Below are positions 41,897-52,733 of a stretch of DNA of 64,000 nucleotides, piece after piece; position 1 is the first letter of the stretch, and each line of letters starts with the position of its first letter. The translations under genes and the position numbers were made by a program. The DNA comes from Pseudonocardia broussonetiae (GTDB lineage Bacteria; Actinomycetota; Actinomycetes; Mycobacteriales; Pseudonocardiaceae): positions 5,153,501-5,217,500 of the forward strand of contig NZ_CP053564.1 in assembly GCF_013155125.1 (NCBI RefSeq). Reading direction: 5' to 3'. The notes beneath the pieces were generated by a model. That model saw only the letters and a list, made by a program, of their open reading frames with translations, made no database searches and was not told where the DNA came from.

Positions 41897-44157
41897 CCCG
41901 AGAGTTCATCACCGTCACCGGCGCGCGGGAGAACAACCTGCGCGACGTGTCCGTCCGGATCCCCAAGCGCGCGATCACCGCGTTCGTCGGGGTGTCCGGG
42001 TCCGGCAAGTCGTCGCTGGTCTTCGACACCATCGCCGCGGAGGCCCAGCGCCAGCTCAACGAGACGTTCTCGGCGTTCGTCCGCGGGTTCCTGCCCAAGC
42101 TCGGCCAGCCCGACGCCGACCTGATCGAGAACCTGTCCACGGCGATCGTCGTCGACCAGAAGCGGCTGGGCGGCGGGTCGCGCTCGACGCTGGGCACCGT
42201 CACCGACATCAACCCGGCGCTGCGGCTGCTGTTCTCCCGGCGCAGCGTCCCGCACGTGGGGCCGCGCAACGCCTTCGGCTTCAACGACCCGGCCGGCATG
42301 TGCCCGACCTGCGGTGGCGTCGGGCGGAAGGTCGCGCTGGACCACGCGGTGATGTTCGACCGGTCGAAGTCGCTCAACGAGGGCGCGATCCTGCACCGCG
42401 ACTGGGCGGTCGACAGCTGGTACTGGCACGTCCACGCCCAGTCCGGCCGGTTCGACATGGACAAGCCGCTGCGCGACTACACCGACGCCGAGTGGCAGGA
42501 GCTGCTGTTCGGGTCGGGCGGGAAGGTCGCCGTCGCGGGGCCGGGGAAAGCGCTCAACCTCGAGTACGTGGGCGTCGAGGCCCGGTTCAACCGCGCCTAC
42601 ATCGACGTCGAGGAGACCTCCAGCCGCAAGAAGGAGGTCATCGCCCGGTACACGACCTCGATCCGCTGCCCCGACTGCGACGGCACCCGGCTGGCGGAGG
42701 GGCCGCGGACGGCGACCGTCGCCGGGCACACGCTTCCCTCCCTGTGCTCGCTCGACCTGGTGTCCCTGCACGCGCTGCTGCCGACGCTGCGCGACGACGC
42801 CACCGGCCCCGTCGTCGACGAGGCGGTGGCCCGCATCGCCGCGCTGATCGACATGGGGCTGGGCTACCTCACCCTCGACCGCGAGACCTCCACGCTCTCC
42901 GGCGGGGAGTCGCAGCGGATCAAGATGGTGCGCCACCTCGGGTCGTCGCTGGTCGACGTCATGTACGTGTTCGACGAGCCGACGATCGGGCTGCACCCGC
43001 GCGACGTCGGCCGCATGAACGACCTGCTGCACCGGTTGCGCGACAAGGGCAACACGGTGCTCGTCGTCGAGCACGACACCGACGTGATCACCCGTGCCGA
43101 CCACGTCGTCGAGCTGGGCCCGCGGGCCGGCACCGAGGGCGGGCGGATCGTCTACGAGGGCGACGTCGCCGGCCTGGAGACCTCCGGGACGCTCACCGGC
43201 GAGTTCCTGCACCGGCCCGTCACCGTGCGGGAGGCGCCCCGCACGCCGACCGGGCACCTCGCCGTCACCGGGGCGAAGGTGCACAACCTGAGCGGTTTCG
43301 ACGTCGACGTGCCGCTCGGCGTGCTCGTGGCCGTCACGGGGGTGGCGGGGTCGGGCAAGTCGACGCTGGTGCGCGAGGTGCTCGTGCCGCAGCACCCGGA
43401 CACGATCGTCGTCGACCAGTCGGCGGTGGCCACCTCCAGCCGCTCGACGCCGGCCACCTGGACCGGGGTGATGGACCCGATCCGCAAGCTCTACGCCAAG
43501 GCCAACGGCGTGAAGCCCGCGCTGTTCAGCTTCAACTCCGAGGGCGCGTGCCCCACCTGCAACGGCATCGGCGCGATCTCCTCGGACCTCGCCTACCTCG
43601 ACGGCGTGCGCTCCACCTGCACCGACTGCGAGGGCCGCCGCTACACCGACGCCGTGCTCGCCCTGACCGTCGACGGGAGGTCGATCTCCGACGCGCTGGA
43701 CATGACCGCCGCGCAGGCGCTGGAGTTCTTCGACGCCAAGGAGATCACCAAGCGGCTGGCGTCGGTCGTCGACGTCGGGCTGGGCTACCTCACGCTCGGG
43801 CAGCCGCTCTCGACGCTGTCGGGCGGGGAGTGCCAGCGGCTCAAGCTGGCCAACCGGCTGCACGAGAAGGGCACCGTCTTCGTCCTCGACGAGCCGACCA
43901 CCGGCCTGCACATGTCCGACTGCGGGCACCTGCTCGGGCTGCTCGACCGGCTCGTCGACGGCGGCAGCTCGGTGATCGTCGTCGAGCACAACCTGGACGT
44001 CATCGCGCACGCCGACTGGGTCATCGACCTCGGCCCCGACGGCGGGGACGACGGCGGCACGATCGTCTTCGAGGGTCCGCCCTCGGCCCTGCTGAGCGCG
44101 CCGGGCTCCTTCACCGGGGAGCACCTCGCGCGGCACGTCGCCCGGCACAGCGGGTGA
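41893..44157 (+). CDS. UvrA-like ABC ATPase of the DrrC drug-resistance type
   Basis: The 754-residue protein is a short UvrA paralogue. Walker A1 is GVSGSGKSS (33-41), zinc-finger Cys are present (CPTCGGVG, CPDCDG), signature 1 is TLSGGESQRIKM, Walker B1 is VFDEPTIGLHP, Walker A2 is GVAGSGKSTL, then CPTCNGIG, signature 2 LSGGECQRLK and Walker B2 VLDEPTTGLHM. At about 750 residues it lacks the UvrB-binding region of full UvrA (about 950). This is the form of S. peucetius DrrC, which releases daunorubicin from DNA. It sits directly behind DrrA/DrrB-like genes, which strengthens that reading. Confidence 0.94.
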   Translation: MTREFITVTGARENNLRDVSVRIPKRAITAFVGVSGSGKSSLVFDTIAAEAQRQLNETFSAFVRGFLPKLGQPDADLIENLSTAIVVDQKRLGGGSRSTLGTVTDINPALRLLFSRRSVPHVGPRNAFGFNDPAGMCPTCGGVGRKVALDHAVMFDRSKSLNEGAILHRDWAVDSWYWHVHAQSGRFDMDKPLRDYTDAEWQELLFGSGGKVAVAGPGKALNLEYVGVEARFNRAYIDVEETSSRKKEVIARYTTSIRCPDCDGTRLAEGPRTATVAGHTLPSLCSLDLVSLHALLPTLRDDATGPVVDEAVARIAALIDMGLGYLTLDRETSTLSGGESQRIKMVRHLGSSLVDVMYVFDEPTIGLHPRDVGRMNDLLHRLRDKGNTVLVVEHDTDVITRADHVVELGPRAGTEGGRIVYEGDVAGLETSGTLTGEFLHRPVTVREAPRTPTGHLAVTGAKVHNLSGFDVDVPLGVLVAVTGVAGSGKSTLVREVLVPQHPDTIVVDQSAVATSSRSTPATWTGVMDPIRKLYAKANGVKPALFSFNSEGACPTCNGIGAISSDLAYLDGVRSTCTDCEGRRYTDAVLALTVDGRSISDALDMTAAQALEFFDAKEITKRLASVVDVGLGYLTLGQPLSTLSGGECQRLKLANRLHEKGTVFVLDEPTTGLHMSDCGHLLGLLDRLVDGGSSVIVVEHNLDVIAHADWVIDLGPDGGDDGGTIVFEGPPSALLSAPGSFTGEHLARHVARHSG

Positions 44158-46862
44158 CAGCTCCCGACGCGGTCTTCGTCCCGGCCGACCCGCCGCGGGC
44201 CGGGACGCTGCTCCTGTGGGGAGGCGACCGGGACGGGAGCGGGGGCGCCACCGCCGACCTCGCCGCGCCGCCGGACGGGGCCGTGCGCACCACCGCGGTG
44301 CGGCGCCTGGGCGTCGGTGAGGCGCTGGCGCTGCTGCTCGCCGCCTCCGACGCCGGCGCCTCGGACTCCGTGCGGTTCTGGGCGGCGACCGCCCGGGCCG
44401 CGCTCGGGCTCGTCGCGCGGGGCCGGCTGCTGCCCGGCGTCTCCCCCGCCGGGTGGGACGCCTGGCGGGCCGGACCGCTCGACGCCGCCGACGCCGCGGC
44501 GCTGCGGGCCCTGGCGGCGGCGATGCCGGCGCAGGCCCGCGCCGTCCCCGGTGCGGACGGGCTGCTCCCGGCGGCCGCACCGCTGGTCCGGGCGTTCGTC
44601 GACGCGGTGGCCGACCACCTCCCGCGCACCGTCTCGCTCGCGGGTCCCTACGCCGGCGCGGTGCCCGTGGCGGTGGGGCACCTGCGGGAGTGGGCGGAGG
44701 AGGTCGCGGCCGGGGTCGACGCCGGCGTGCGGATCTCCCTGCGCCTCGACACCCGTGAGTGGATATCGGTGCCGGAGCACCGATATCCACTCACGGGTGG
44801 GGTGCGGCTCGTCGTCCAGGTCCACGCCCTCGACGACCCGACGCGCCTGGCCGACCTCGCCGACCTGTGGAGCGGCGCCGCCGTCGGGTTCGGGCCGGAC
44901 GCCCGGGTCGACGCGCTGCGGGCCGTCCGCCGGGCGGCGCGGTTCTGGGCGCCGCTGGAGCAGCTGCTGACCCGGGCCGTGCCCGACGCGGTCGAGCTCG
45001 ACGACACCGACCTCGCCGACCTCCTCGACACCGGTAGTGACGCGCTGGCCGCCGCCGGCGTCGCGGTGCACCGGCCGCGCCTCGCCGCGCCGGAGACCCG
45101 GGTCGTCGCGGGGGACGCCGGGTCCGGGCCGGCGCGGCTGGGCGAGGACCCGTTCCGCCTCGACTGGGAGGTCGCGCTGGGCGGCCTCCCGCTCACCGTC
45201 GAGGAGCGCGACGTGCTGGCCCGCAGCCACCGGCCCGTGGTGCGGCTGCGCGGCGAGTGGGTCCTCGTCGACTCCGCCACCCGCCGCCGCGCCGCGCACC
45301 CGGCCGCGCCGGCGGTGCCGGCCGTCGCCGCGCTGGGTGCCGCCCTGACCGGGGAGATCGACGTCGACGGGTCCCGGGTGCCCGTCCGCGCCACCGGGTG
45401 GCTCGCCGACCTGCGCGACCGCCTCGCCGCGCCGCCCGAGCCCGACGCCGCGCCCGAGGGGCTCACCGCGACCCTGCGCGACTACCAGCTCCGCGGCGTC
45501 GGCTGGCTGCACCGGATGACCTCGCTCGGGCTGGGCGCGTGCCTCGCCGACGACATGGGGCTGGGCAAGACGGTCACGCTCATCGCGCTGCACCTGCACC
45601 GGGCTCCGCTGGGCGCCGGGCCGACGCTCGTCGTCTGCCCGGCGTCGCTGCTGGGCACCTGGGAGCGGGAGTTCGCCCGGTTCGCGCCGGGCGTCGCGGT
45701 GGCGCGCCACCACGGGCCGGGCCGCGAGCTGGGCGACGCCGAGGTCGTCGTCACGACCTACGCCACGATGCGGCTCGACGCCCCGGCTCTCGCCGCGCAC
45801 CCGTGGGGGCTCGTCGTCGCCGACGAGGCCCAGCACGTCAAGAACGCCGGGTCGGGCACGGCGCGGGCGCTGCGGACGATCGGGCGGGCGGGGAACGTGC
45901 GCGCCGCCCGCGTCGCCCTCACCGGCACCCCGGTCGAGAACGACCTCGACGAGCTGTGGGCGATCCTCGACTGGGCCACACCGGGCCTGCTCGGCACCCG
46001 GGCCGGGTTCCGCCGCCGCTGGTCGGGTCCGATCGCCGAGGGCGACACCGACGCCGCGGCCCGCTTCGCCCGCCTGACGTCGGTGTTCCTGCTGCGGCGC
46101 CGCAAGTCCGACCCCGGCATCGCCCCGGAGCTGCCGCGCAAGACCGAGACCGACCGGCCCGTCGCGCTCACCCCAGAGCAGGCGGGGCTCTACGCGGCCG
46201 TCGTCGACGAGACGATGGCCCGGATCGCCGCCGCCGACGGGATGGCCCGCCGCGGGCTCGTGCTGGGCCTGCTCACCGCGCTCAAGCAGGTGTGCAACCA
46301 CCCCGCGCAGTACGCGCGCGAGGCCGACCCGGTGCTCGCCGGGCGGTCCGGGAAGCTGGAGCTGCTCGACGAGCTGCTGGACACGATCCTCGCCGAGGGC
46401 GGGTCGGTGCTGGTGTTCACGCAGTACGTCGCCATGGCGCGGCTGCTGGAGCGCCATCTCACCGACCGCGGGATCGACCACGCCCTGCTGCACGGCGGCA
46501 CCCCGGTGGCACGCAGGGAGGAGCTGGTCGACGCGTTCCAGCGCGGGGAGGTCCCGGTCTTCCTGCTCTCGCTGCGTGCCGCCGGCACCGGGCTCACCCT
46601 CACCCGCGCCGACCACGTCGTGCACTACGACCGCTGGTGGAACCCGGCCGTCGAGGACCAGGCCACCGACCGCGCCCACCGCATCGGGCAGACGCGCCCG
46701 GTGCAGGTGCACCGGCTCGTCACCGAGGGAACGCTGGAGGACCGCATCGCCGACCTGCTGCAGGGCAAGCGCGCCCTGGCCGACGCCGTGCTGACCGGGG
46801 GCGAGGCCGGGCTGTCGGAGCTGTCCGACGCCGAGCTGGCCGACCTCGTGGGGCTCGCGTGA
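44154..46862 (+). CDS. SNF2-family helicase/translocase
   Basis: The 902-residue protein has an N-terminal SNF2-associated domain (about 1-330) and a C-terminal RecA pair. Walker A is DDMGLGKT (466-473), DEAQH box 557-561, then LTGTPVENDLDELW, and the helicase-C motifs VLVFTQYVAMARLLERHL and HRIGQTRPVQVHRL. It pumps along duplex DNA and displaces bound ligands or proteins. Residues 200-215 (TREWISVPEHRYPLTG) are encoded entirely by a perfect 48-bp hairpin and interrupt what otherwise reads as one beta-sheet element (RISLRLD | GVRLVVQVH). The GTG overlaps the UvrA-like stop by 4 bp and a SWIM gene follows. Confidence 0.95.
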   Translation: MTAPDAVFVPADPPRAGTLLLWGGDRDGSGGATADLAAPPDGAVRTTAVRRLGVGEALALLLAASDAGASDSVRFWAATARAALGLVARGRLLPGVSPAGWDAWRAGPLDAADAAALRALAAAMPAQARAVPGADGLLPAAAPLVRAFVDAVADHLPRTVSLAGPYAGAVPVAVGHLREWAEEVAAGVDAGVRISLRLDTREWISVPEHRYPLTGGVRLVVQVHALDDPTRLADLADLWSGAAVGFGPDARVDALRAVRRAARFWAPLEQLLTRAVPDAVELDDTDLADLLDTGSDALAAAGVAVHRPRLAAPETRVVAGDAGSGPARLGEDPFRLDWEVALGGLPLTVEERDVLARSHRPVVRLRGEWVLVDSATRRRAAHPAAPAVPAVAALGAALTGEIDVDGSRVPVRATGWLADLRDRLAAPPEPDAAPEGLTATLRDYQLRGVGWLHRMTSLGLGACLADDMGLGKTVTLIALHLHRAPLGAGPTLVVCPASLLGTWEREFARFAPGVAVARHHGPGRELGDAEVVVTTYATMRLDAPALAAHPWGLVVADEAQHVKNAGSGTARALRTIGRAGNVRAARVALTGTPVENDLDELWAILDWATPGLLGTRAGFRRRWSGPIAEGDTDAAARFARLTSVFLLRRRKSDPGIAPELPRKTETDRPVALTPEQAGLYAAVVDETMARIAAADGMARRGLVLGLLTALKQVCNHPAQYAREADPVLAGRSGKLELLDELLDTILAEGGSVLVFTQYVAMARLLERHLTDRGIDHALLHGGTPVARREELVDAFQRGEVPVFLLSLRAAGTGLTLTRADHVVHYDRWWNPAVEDQATDRAHRIGQTRPVQVHRLVTEGTLEDRIADLLQGKRALADAVLTGGEAGLSELSDAELADLVGLA
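44751..44798. repeat. Perfect 48-bp palindromic element inserted in frame in the SNF2 gene
   Basis: The arms at 44751-44772 and 44777-44798 are exact reverse complements (22 bp each) around CGGA, and one more pair (44750/44799) extends the stem. The element is exactly 16 codons long and in frame, with no stop in this frame on either strand. AT-richer words such as GTGGATATCG differ from the surrounding sequence, so it looks like a small inserted palindromic element rather than a terminator. Confidence 0.9.
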
Positions 46863-47611
46863 CGGCCGCCCGCGGGTTCCCGGCCTTCGCCGCCCGCCCG
46901 GGACGGCGGGGCCGGTCGTGGTGGGCGCGGGAGTTCGTGGCCGCGCTGGAGGACGCCGCCCTGGACGCCGGGGTGCTGCGGCGCGGGCGCCGGTTCGCCG
47001 GTAGCGGCCGCCTGGGCCCGATCACGGTCGCGCCGGGGCGGCTCTCGGCGGTCGCCGACGACCCGGACGACGGCCCGGTCGGCACCGTCGTCCACGTCCC
47101 GGTGCTCGACGACGCCGACTGGGAGCGCCTGCGCCGCCAGACCGGCGCCGAGGCCGGTCACCTCGCCGCCCTGCTCGACGGGGAGCTGCCCCGCGCGCTC
47201 GTGGCGGCGGCCGGTGCCGCGGGGGTGGCGCTGCTGCCCGGCGTCGGCGACCTGGAGTCCGACTGCGACTGCCCCGACATCGGCGATCCCTGTCCGCACT
47301 CGGCGGCGCTGTGCTACCAGGCGTCGTGGCTGCTCGACGCCGACCCGTTCGTCCTGCTCCTGCTCCGCGGCCGCACGGCCGACGAGCTGGTGACCGCCGG
47401 GCCGACCACCCCCTCCCCCGCGGAGGAGCTGGACGTTCCGATCGACCCGGCGGAGGCCTACAGCCGCGACCCCGCCGCCCTTCCGGAACCGGCACCACCC
47501 CCGACGACCCCGGGCGAACCGGCGGCCTTCCCCCCACCCCCGACGGAGGACGACCTCCGCCCCCTGGCAGCAGCGGCAGCAGCCCGGGCCGCACACCTCC
47601 TCCTCCCCTGA
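46859..47611 (+). CDS. SWIM zinc-finger protein
   Basis: The 250-residue protein has a SWIM motif CDCPDIGDPCPHSAAL (CxCxnCxH) at about residues 140-155, an N-terminal region with RGRSWWAREFVAALEDAA and a Pro-rich C-terminus. SWIM proteins are regularly found next to SNF2 helicases in bacteria and probably act as DNA- or protein-binding partners of the motor. The GTG overlaps the helicase stop by 4 bp, closing the seven-gene coupled series. A large hairpin follows immediately. Confidence 0.92.
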   Translation: MTAARGFPAFAARPGRRGRSWWAREFVAALEDAALDAGVLRRGRRFAGSGRLGPITVAPGRLSAVADDPDDGPVGTVVHVPVLDDADWERLRRQTGAEAGHLAALLDGELPRALVAAAGAAGVALLPGVGDLESDCDCPDIGDPCPHSAALCYQASWLLDADPFVLLLLRGRTADELVTAGPTTPSPAEELDVPIDPAEAYSRDPAALPEPAPPPTTPGEPAAFPPPPTEDDLRPLAAAAAARAAHLLLP

Positions 47612-47616
47612 CCCCT

Positions 47617-47686
47617 CCCCGCACGTCGGAGCCGGAACGCGGTCATGGAGCCGCGCTCAACCGCGTCCCGGCTCCGACGTGCGGGG
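47617..47686. terminator. Large hairpin between convergent operons
   Basis: Arms of 27 bases (47617-47643 and 47660-47686) pair with one mismatch, read as G-U on the minus-strand transcript, around a 16-base loop. It begins five bases after the SWIM stop. The stop and last nine codons of the convergent acyltransferase lie in the loop and right arm, so it can serve as a two-way terminator. Confidence 0.8.
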
Positions 47687-48753
47687 GGTGGCGGGAGAGA
47701 GGTGGTGACGGAGGAGGCGGGCCGGGAGGCCGGTGATCGTTTCCAGCGGCCCCTTCCTGCCCAGCAGCGTCAGCGCCGCCCCCACCGCCGCCGCGGCCAC
47801 CAGGTGCCGCAGCAGGGTCGGCACGCCGTCGGTCGGCTCCTGCGCCAGCCACACCACGTGGGCGGTGTAGAGGGTCAGCGGGACCGCCCCGACCGCCGCG
47901 GGCAGCCACAGCAGCACCCGCGGGAGGAGCAGGCACAGGCCGATCACGGCCAGGGCGGTGCCGGTGGTGTGGGCGAGGTCGAGCGGCGTGCCCGAGTGCG
48001 GGTCGTCGACCGCGAGCCACCACCACGTCGTGGGCGGGGTCGAGCCGTAGTGGCGGGCCGAGGCCTCCGGCACCTGCCCGCCGCCCCGCAGCACCGCCGC
48101 CACCACCCGGGCGACGACGGCCAGCGCGGCCCCGCCGGCCAGCAGGAACGCGGCGGTGCGGGGCCGGCGCAGGTCCAGCCGCCCGACCGCCATCCCCGCC
48201 AGCAGGTACGCCGTCCACGGCAGCACCGGGTAGTAGCCCGTCAGCGACAGCGTCACCAGCAGCTGCCCCGGGTCGGCGAGCGCGGGCAGCCCGGCCTGCG
48301 GGCCCGGCCCGTCCCGCAGGCCCGCGCGGAGCAGGTGGCTCAGCACCGGCCCCGCGACGACCACCACCGCGGCCCCGGCGGCCAGCGCCCCGGCGCGCAG
48401 CCGCAGCAGCGGCCCCGCGACGACGAACAGCAGCCCGTAGTAGGCCAGGATCACCGCGACCGGGGGCCGCAGCGCCACCAGCGCCAGCCCCAGCAGCCCC
48501 ACGAGCAGGCCGCGGACCAGCAGCCCGGCGCCGGCGACGGCGTGCGACCGGGCGTCGACGACGCCGCGGGTCGACAGCGCGACCCCCACCCCGGCGACCA
48601 CCGCGAACAGCGCGGACGACCGCCCGTCGGCGAGCAGCCCGGTGAGGGTCGGCGCGCCGTCCGGGCCGGTCAGCGGCAGGGTGTGGGTGGCGACCATCCC
48701 GGTCAGGGCCACCGCCCGGGCGGCGTCGACGCCGAGCAGGCGCCCGCCGTCGC

Positions 48754-48757
<4 letters not shown>
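47657..48757 (-). CDS. HGSNAT-like membrane acyltransferase (DUF1624/DUF418 type)
   Basis: The 366-residue protein has about ten membrane helices. It opens with LLGVDAARAVALTGMVATHTLPL, the His-containing first-helix motif of heparan-alpha-glucosaminide N-acetyltransferase-like proteins, and has TLYTAHVVWL near its end. It may transfer an acyl group across the membrane to a sugar, but the substrate is unknown. The GTG overlaps the kinase stop by 4 bp, so kinase and acyltransferase are coupled. Its final codons are inside the large hairpin at 47617-47686. Confidence 0.85.
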
Positions 48758-50640
<1,883 letters not shown>

Positions 50641-50680
50641 GCCGTCCTCCCACAGATGCTCGCCGCCCCGACCGCCCCCA

Positions 50681-51856
50681 CTATGGCATCACGCGCGTCA
50701 GCGCGTCCGGGGCCGCCCGCAGCGAGGCGAGGTCGGCGAACCCGGCGAGGGCGAGGGTGAGGTCCAGCTCGGCCAGGACGCTGCGCAGGACGTGGCGCAC
50801 GCCGTCCTCGCCGCCCAGGGCCAGGCCGTAGGCCATCGGGCGGCCCAGCAGCACGGCGTCGGCGCCCAGCGCGAGCGCGACGGCGGCGTCGGAGCCGGTG
50901 CGGACGCCCGAGTCGAACAGCACCGGCGCCCGCCCGTCGACGGCGCCGACGATCCCGGGCAGCGCGTCGAGCGCCCCGATCGCGCGGTCGACCTGCCGGC
51001 CGCCGTGGTTGGACACGATGATCCCGTCCATGCCGGACTCGAGCGCCTGCAGCGCGTCGTCGACGTGCTGGACGCCCTTGAGCACGATCGGCCCGTCCCA
51101 GTGCTCGCGCAGCAGGTCGAGGCGGTCCCAGCGCAGCGCGGTGCCGGTGAACATCGGCACCCAGCGCCCGACGGCGGCCATCAGGTCGTCCTCCGGCGCC
51201 GTCGCCAGCCCGGCGCGGAAGGCCGGGTCGGAGAACGGGATGGCCGTGCCGACGCCGCGCAGGAACGGCAGGTAGGCGCCGTCGAGGTCCATCGGGCGCC
51301 AGCCCAGCGTCCACGTGTCGAGGGTGACGACGAGCGTGGAGTAGCCGGCGGCGCGGGCGCGGTGCAGCAGGCTGACCGTGACGGCGTCCTCGGTCGGCCA
51401 GTACAGCTGGAACCAGCGGGGCCCGTCGCCGGAGGCCTCCGCGACCTCCTCCGTGGCGTAGGACGAGGCCGTCGACAGCACCATCGGCACCCCCACCGAG
51501 GCGGCGGCGCGGGCCACCGCGAGCTCGCCGTCGGGGTGCAGGATCGACATGACGCCGACCGGCGCGGTGAGCAGGGGCGCCGGCATCGCGGTGCCCAGGA
51601 CGGTGGTGGACCAGTCGCGGGACGTGGTGTCGCGCAGCATCCGCGGGACGAACGCGTGCCGGTCGAACGCGGCGCGGTTGGCGCGCATCGTCGTGCCCTG
51701 CCCGGCCCCGCCCGCGACGTAGCCGTAGGGCCCGTCGGTCAGGACCGCGCGCGCCGCGGCCTCCAGCTGCGCGGGGTCGGTGGGGAACCGTGGCACCTCG
51801 TCGCCGAGGCCGCGCAGGTAGATCTCGGCGGCGTAGGCGGAGAACGGGACCGTCAT
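50681..51856 (-). CDS. FMN-dependent alpha-hydroxy-acid oxidase (lactate 2-monooxygenase-like)
   Basis: The 391-residue protein is an FMN TIM barrel. PAPLLTAPVGVMSILHPDGE, WFQLYWPTED and VTLDTWTLGWRPMDLD are present, with the active-site Lys in IVLKGVQHVDDA and the catalytic His/Arg in IIVSNHGGRQVDRAIG. The final FMN phosphate loop is FDSGVRTGSDAAVALALGA. The N-terminal YVAGGAGQGTTMRANRAAFDRH matches lactate 2-monooxygenase, which turns L-lactate and O2 into acetate, CO2 and water. The ATG is 76 bp from the divergent DUF427 gene. Confidence 0.94.
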   Translation of the reverse strand: MTVPFSAYAAEIYLRGLGDEVPRFPTDPAQLEAAARAVLTDGPYGYVAGGAGQGTTMRANRAAFDRHAFVPRMLRDTTSRDWSTTVLGTAMPAPLLTAPVGVMSILHPDGELAVARAAASVGVPMVLSTASSYATEEVAEASGDGPRWFQLYWPTEDAVTVSLLHRARAAGYSTLVVTLDTWTLGWRPMDLDGAYLPFLRGVGTAIPFSDPAFRAGLATAPEDDLMAAVGRWVPMFTGTALRWDRLDLLREHWDGPIVLKGVQHVDDALQALESGMDGIIVSNHGGRQVDRAIGALDALPGIVGAVDGRAPVLFDSGVRTGSDAAVALALGADAVLLGRPMAYGLALGGEDGVRHVLRSVLAELDLTLALAGFADLASLRAAPDALTRVMP

Positions 51857-51932
51857 GTGGGCAACCTACGGTGGCTGTCCAGGCCCGACGGGCGCCGGAA
51901 TGCGGACGCGCCCGGGCGGCGTTGTCGGTGGC

Positions 51933-52730
51933 ATGGGTCTCACCCGCACCTCCGGACCGCTGTCCCCGCGCGCCCCGCAGAGCGTCAACTACGCGATCGA
52001 CGGGCCCGCGCACAAGCTGCTGATGCACCCGTTCCCGCGCCGGGTCCGCGCCGAGTTCGCCGGGCGGACCGTGCTCGACACCGTCGCCGGGGTCCTGCTG
52101 CACGAGACCGCCCTGCTCCCCCGGCTCTACGTGCCCGAGGCCGACCTCGACACCTCGGCGTTCGTGCCCTCGGAGCTCACCACGCACTGCCCGTTCAAGG
52201 GCGACGCGACCTACCGGACGCTGCGCGTGGGCGACCGCGAGGTGCCCGACGCGCTGTGGACCTACCCCGAGCCGGTGCCCGCCGCGCCCTGGCTCGGCGG
52301 GTACTCCTCGCTCTACTGGGAGGCCGCCGACGCCTGGTTCGACGAGGACGAGCAGGTCTTCGGCCACCTCACCGACCCGTTCACCCGCGTCGACGTCCGC
52401 CCCACGAGCCGGCACGTGCAGGTGTTCGCGGGCGACGAGCTCGTCGCGGAGTCGCACGCCCCGCTGCGCCTGGACGAGACCGGCCTGCCCACCCGCTGGT
52501 ACCTCGCCCCCGGCGACGTCCGCGCGCGGCTGGAGCGGTCCGACACCCACATGCGCTGCCCGTACAAGGGCGAGTCGAGCTACTGGGACGTCCACCTGGC
52601 CGACGGCCGCGTCCTCACCGACGCCGCCTGGGGCTACCCGGACCCGCTGCCGGAGTCGGCGCGCATCGCCGGGCACCACAGCTTCCTGCACGACGACCTG
52701 CGCACCGTGGTCGACGGCACGGAGGTCTAG
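51933..52730 (+). CDS. Tandem DUF427 protein
   Basis: The 265-residue protein contains two DUF427 domains. The first (about 25-130) has FPRRVRAEFAGRTVLDT, THCPFKGDATYRTL and DALWTYPEP. The second (about 155-255) has VQVFAGDELVAES, MRCPYKGESSYWDV and DAAWGYPDPLPE. The fold is a small beta-barrel of unknown activity. ATG at 51933 is chosen; upstream in-frame codons run into the divergent promoter. It converges on the MarR gene with a three-base gap. Confidence 0.92.
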   Translation: MGLTRTSGPLSPRAPQSVNYAIDGPAHKLLMHPFPRRVRAEFAGRTVLDTVAGVLLHETALLPRLYVPEADLDTSAFVPSELTTHCPFKGDATYRTLRVGDREVPDALWTYPEPVPAAPWLGGYSSLYWEAADAWFDEDEQVFGHLTDPFTRVDVRPTSRHVQVFAGDELVAESHAPLRLDETGLPTRWYLAPGDVRARLERSDTHMRCPYKGESSYWDVHLADGRVLTDAAWGYPDPLPESARIAGHHSFLHDDLRTVVDGTEV

Positions 52731-52733
52731 GGG

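Noticed and set aside
41893..44157. Nucleotide-excision-repair UvrA
   Set aside because: At about 754 residues and without the UvrB-binding insertion it is a UvrA-like resistance ATPase, and the DrrA/DrrB neighbours support that.
44750..44799. Rho-independent terminator inside the SNF2 gene
   Set aside because: There is no T-tract, the hairpin is fully coding and in frame, and essential helicase motifs follow downstream.
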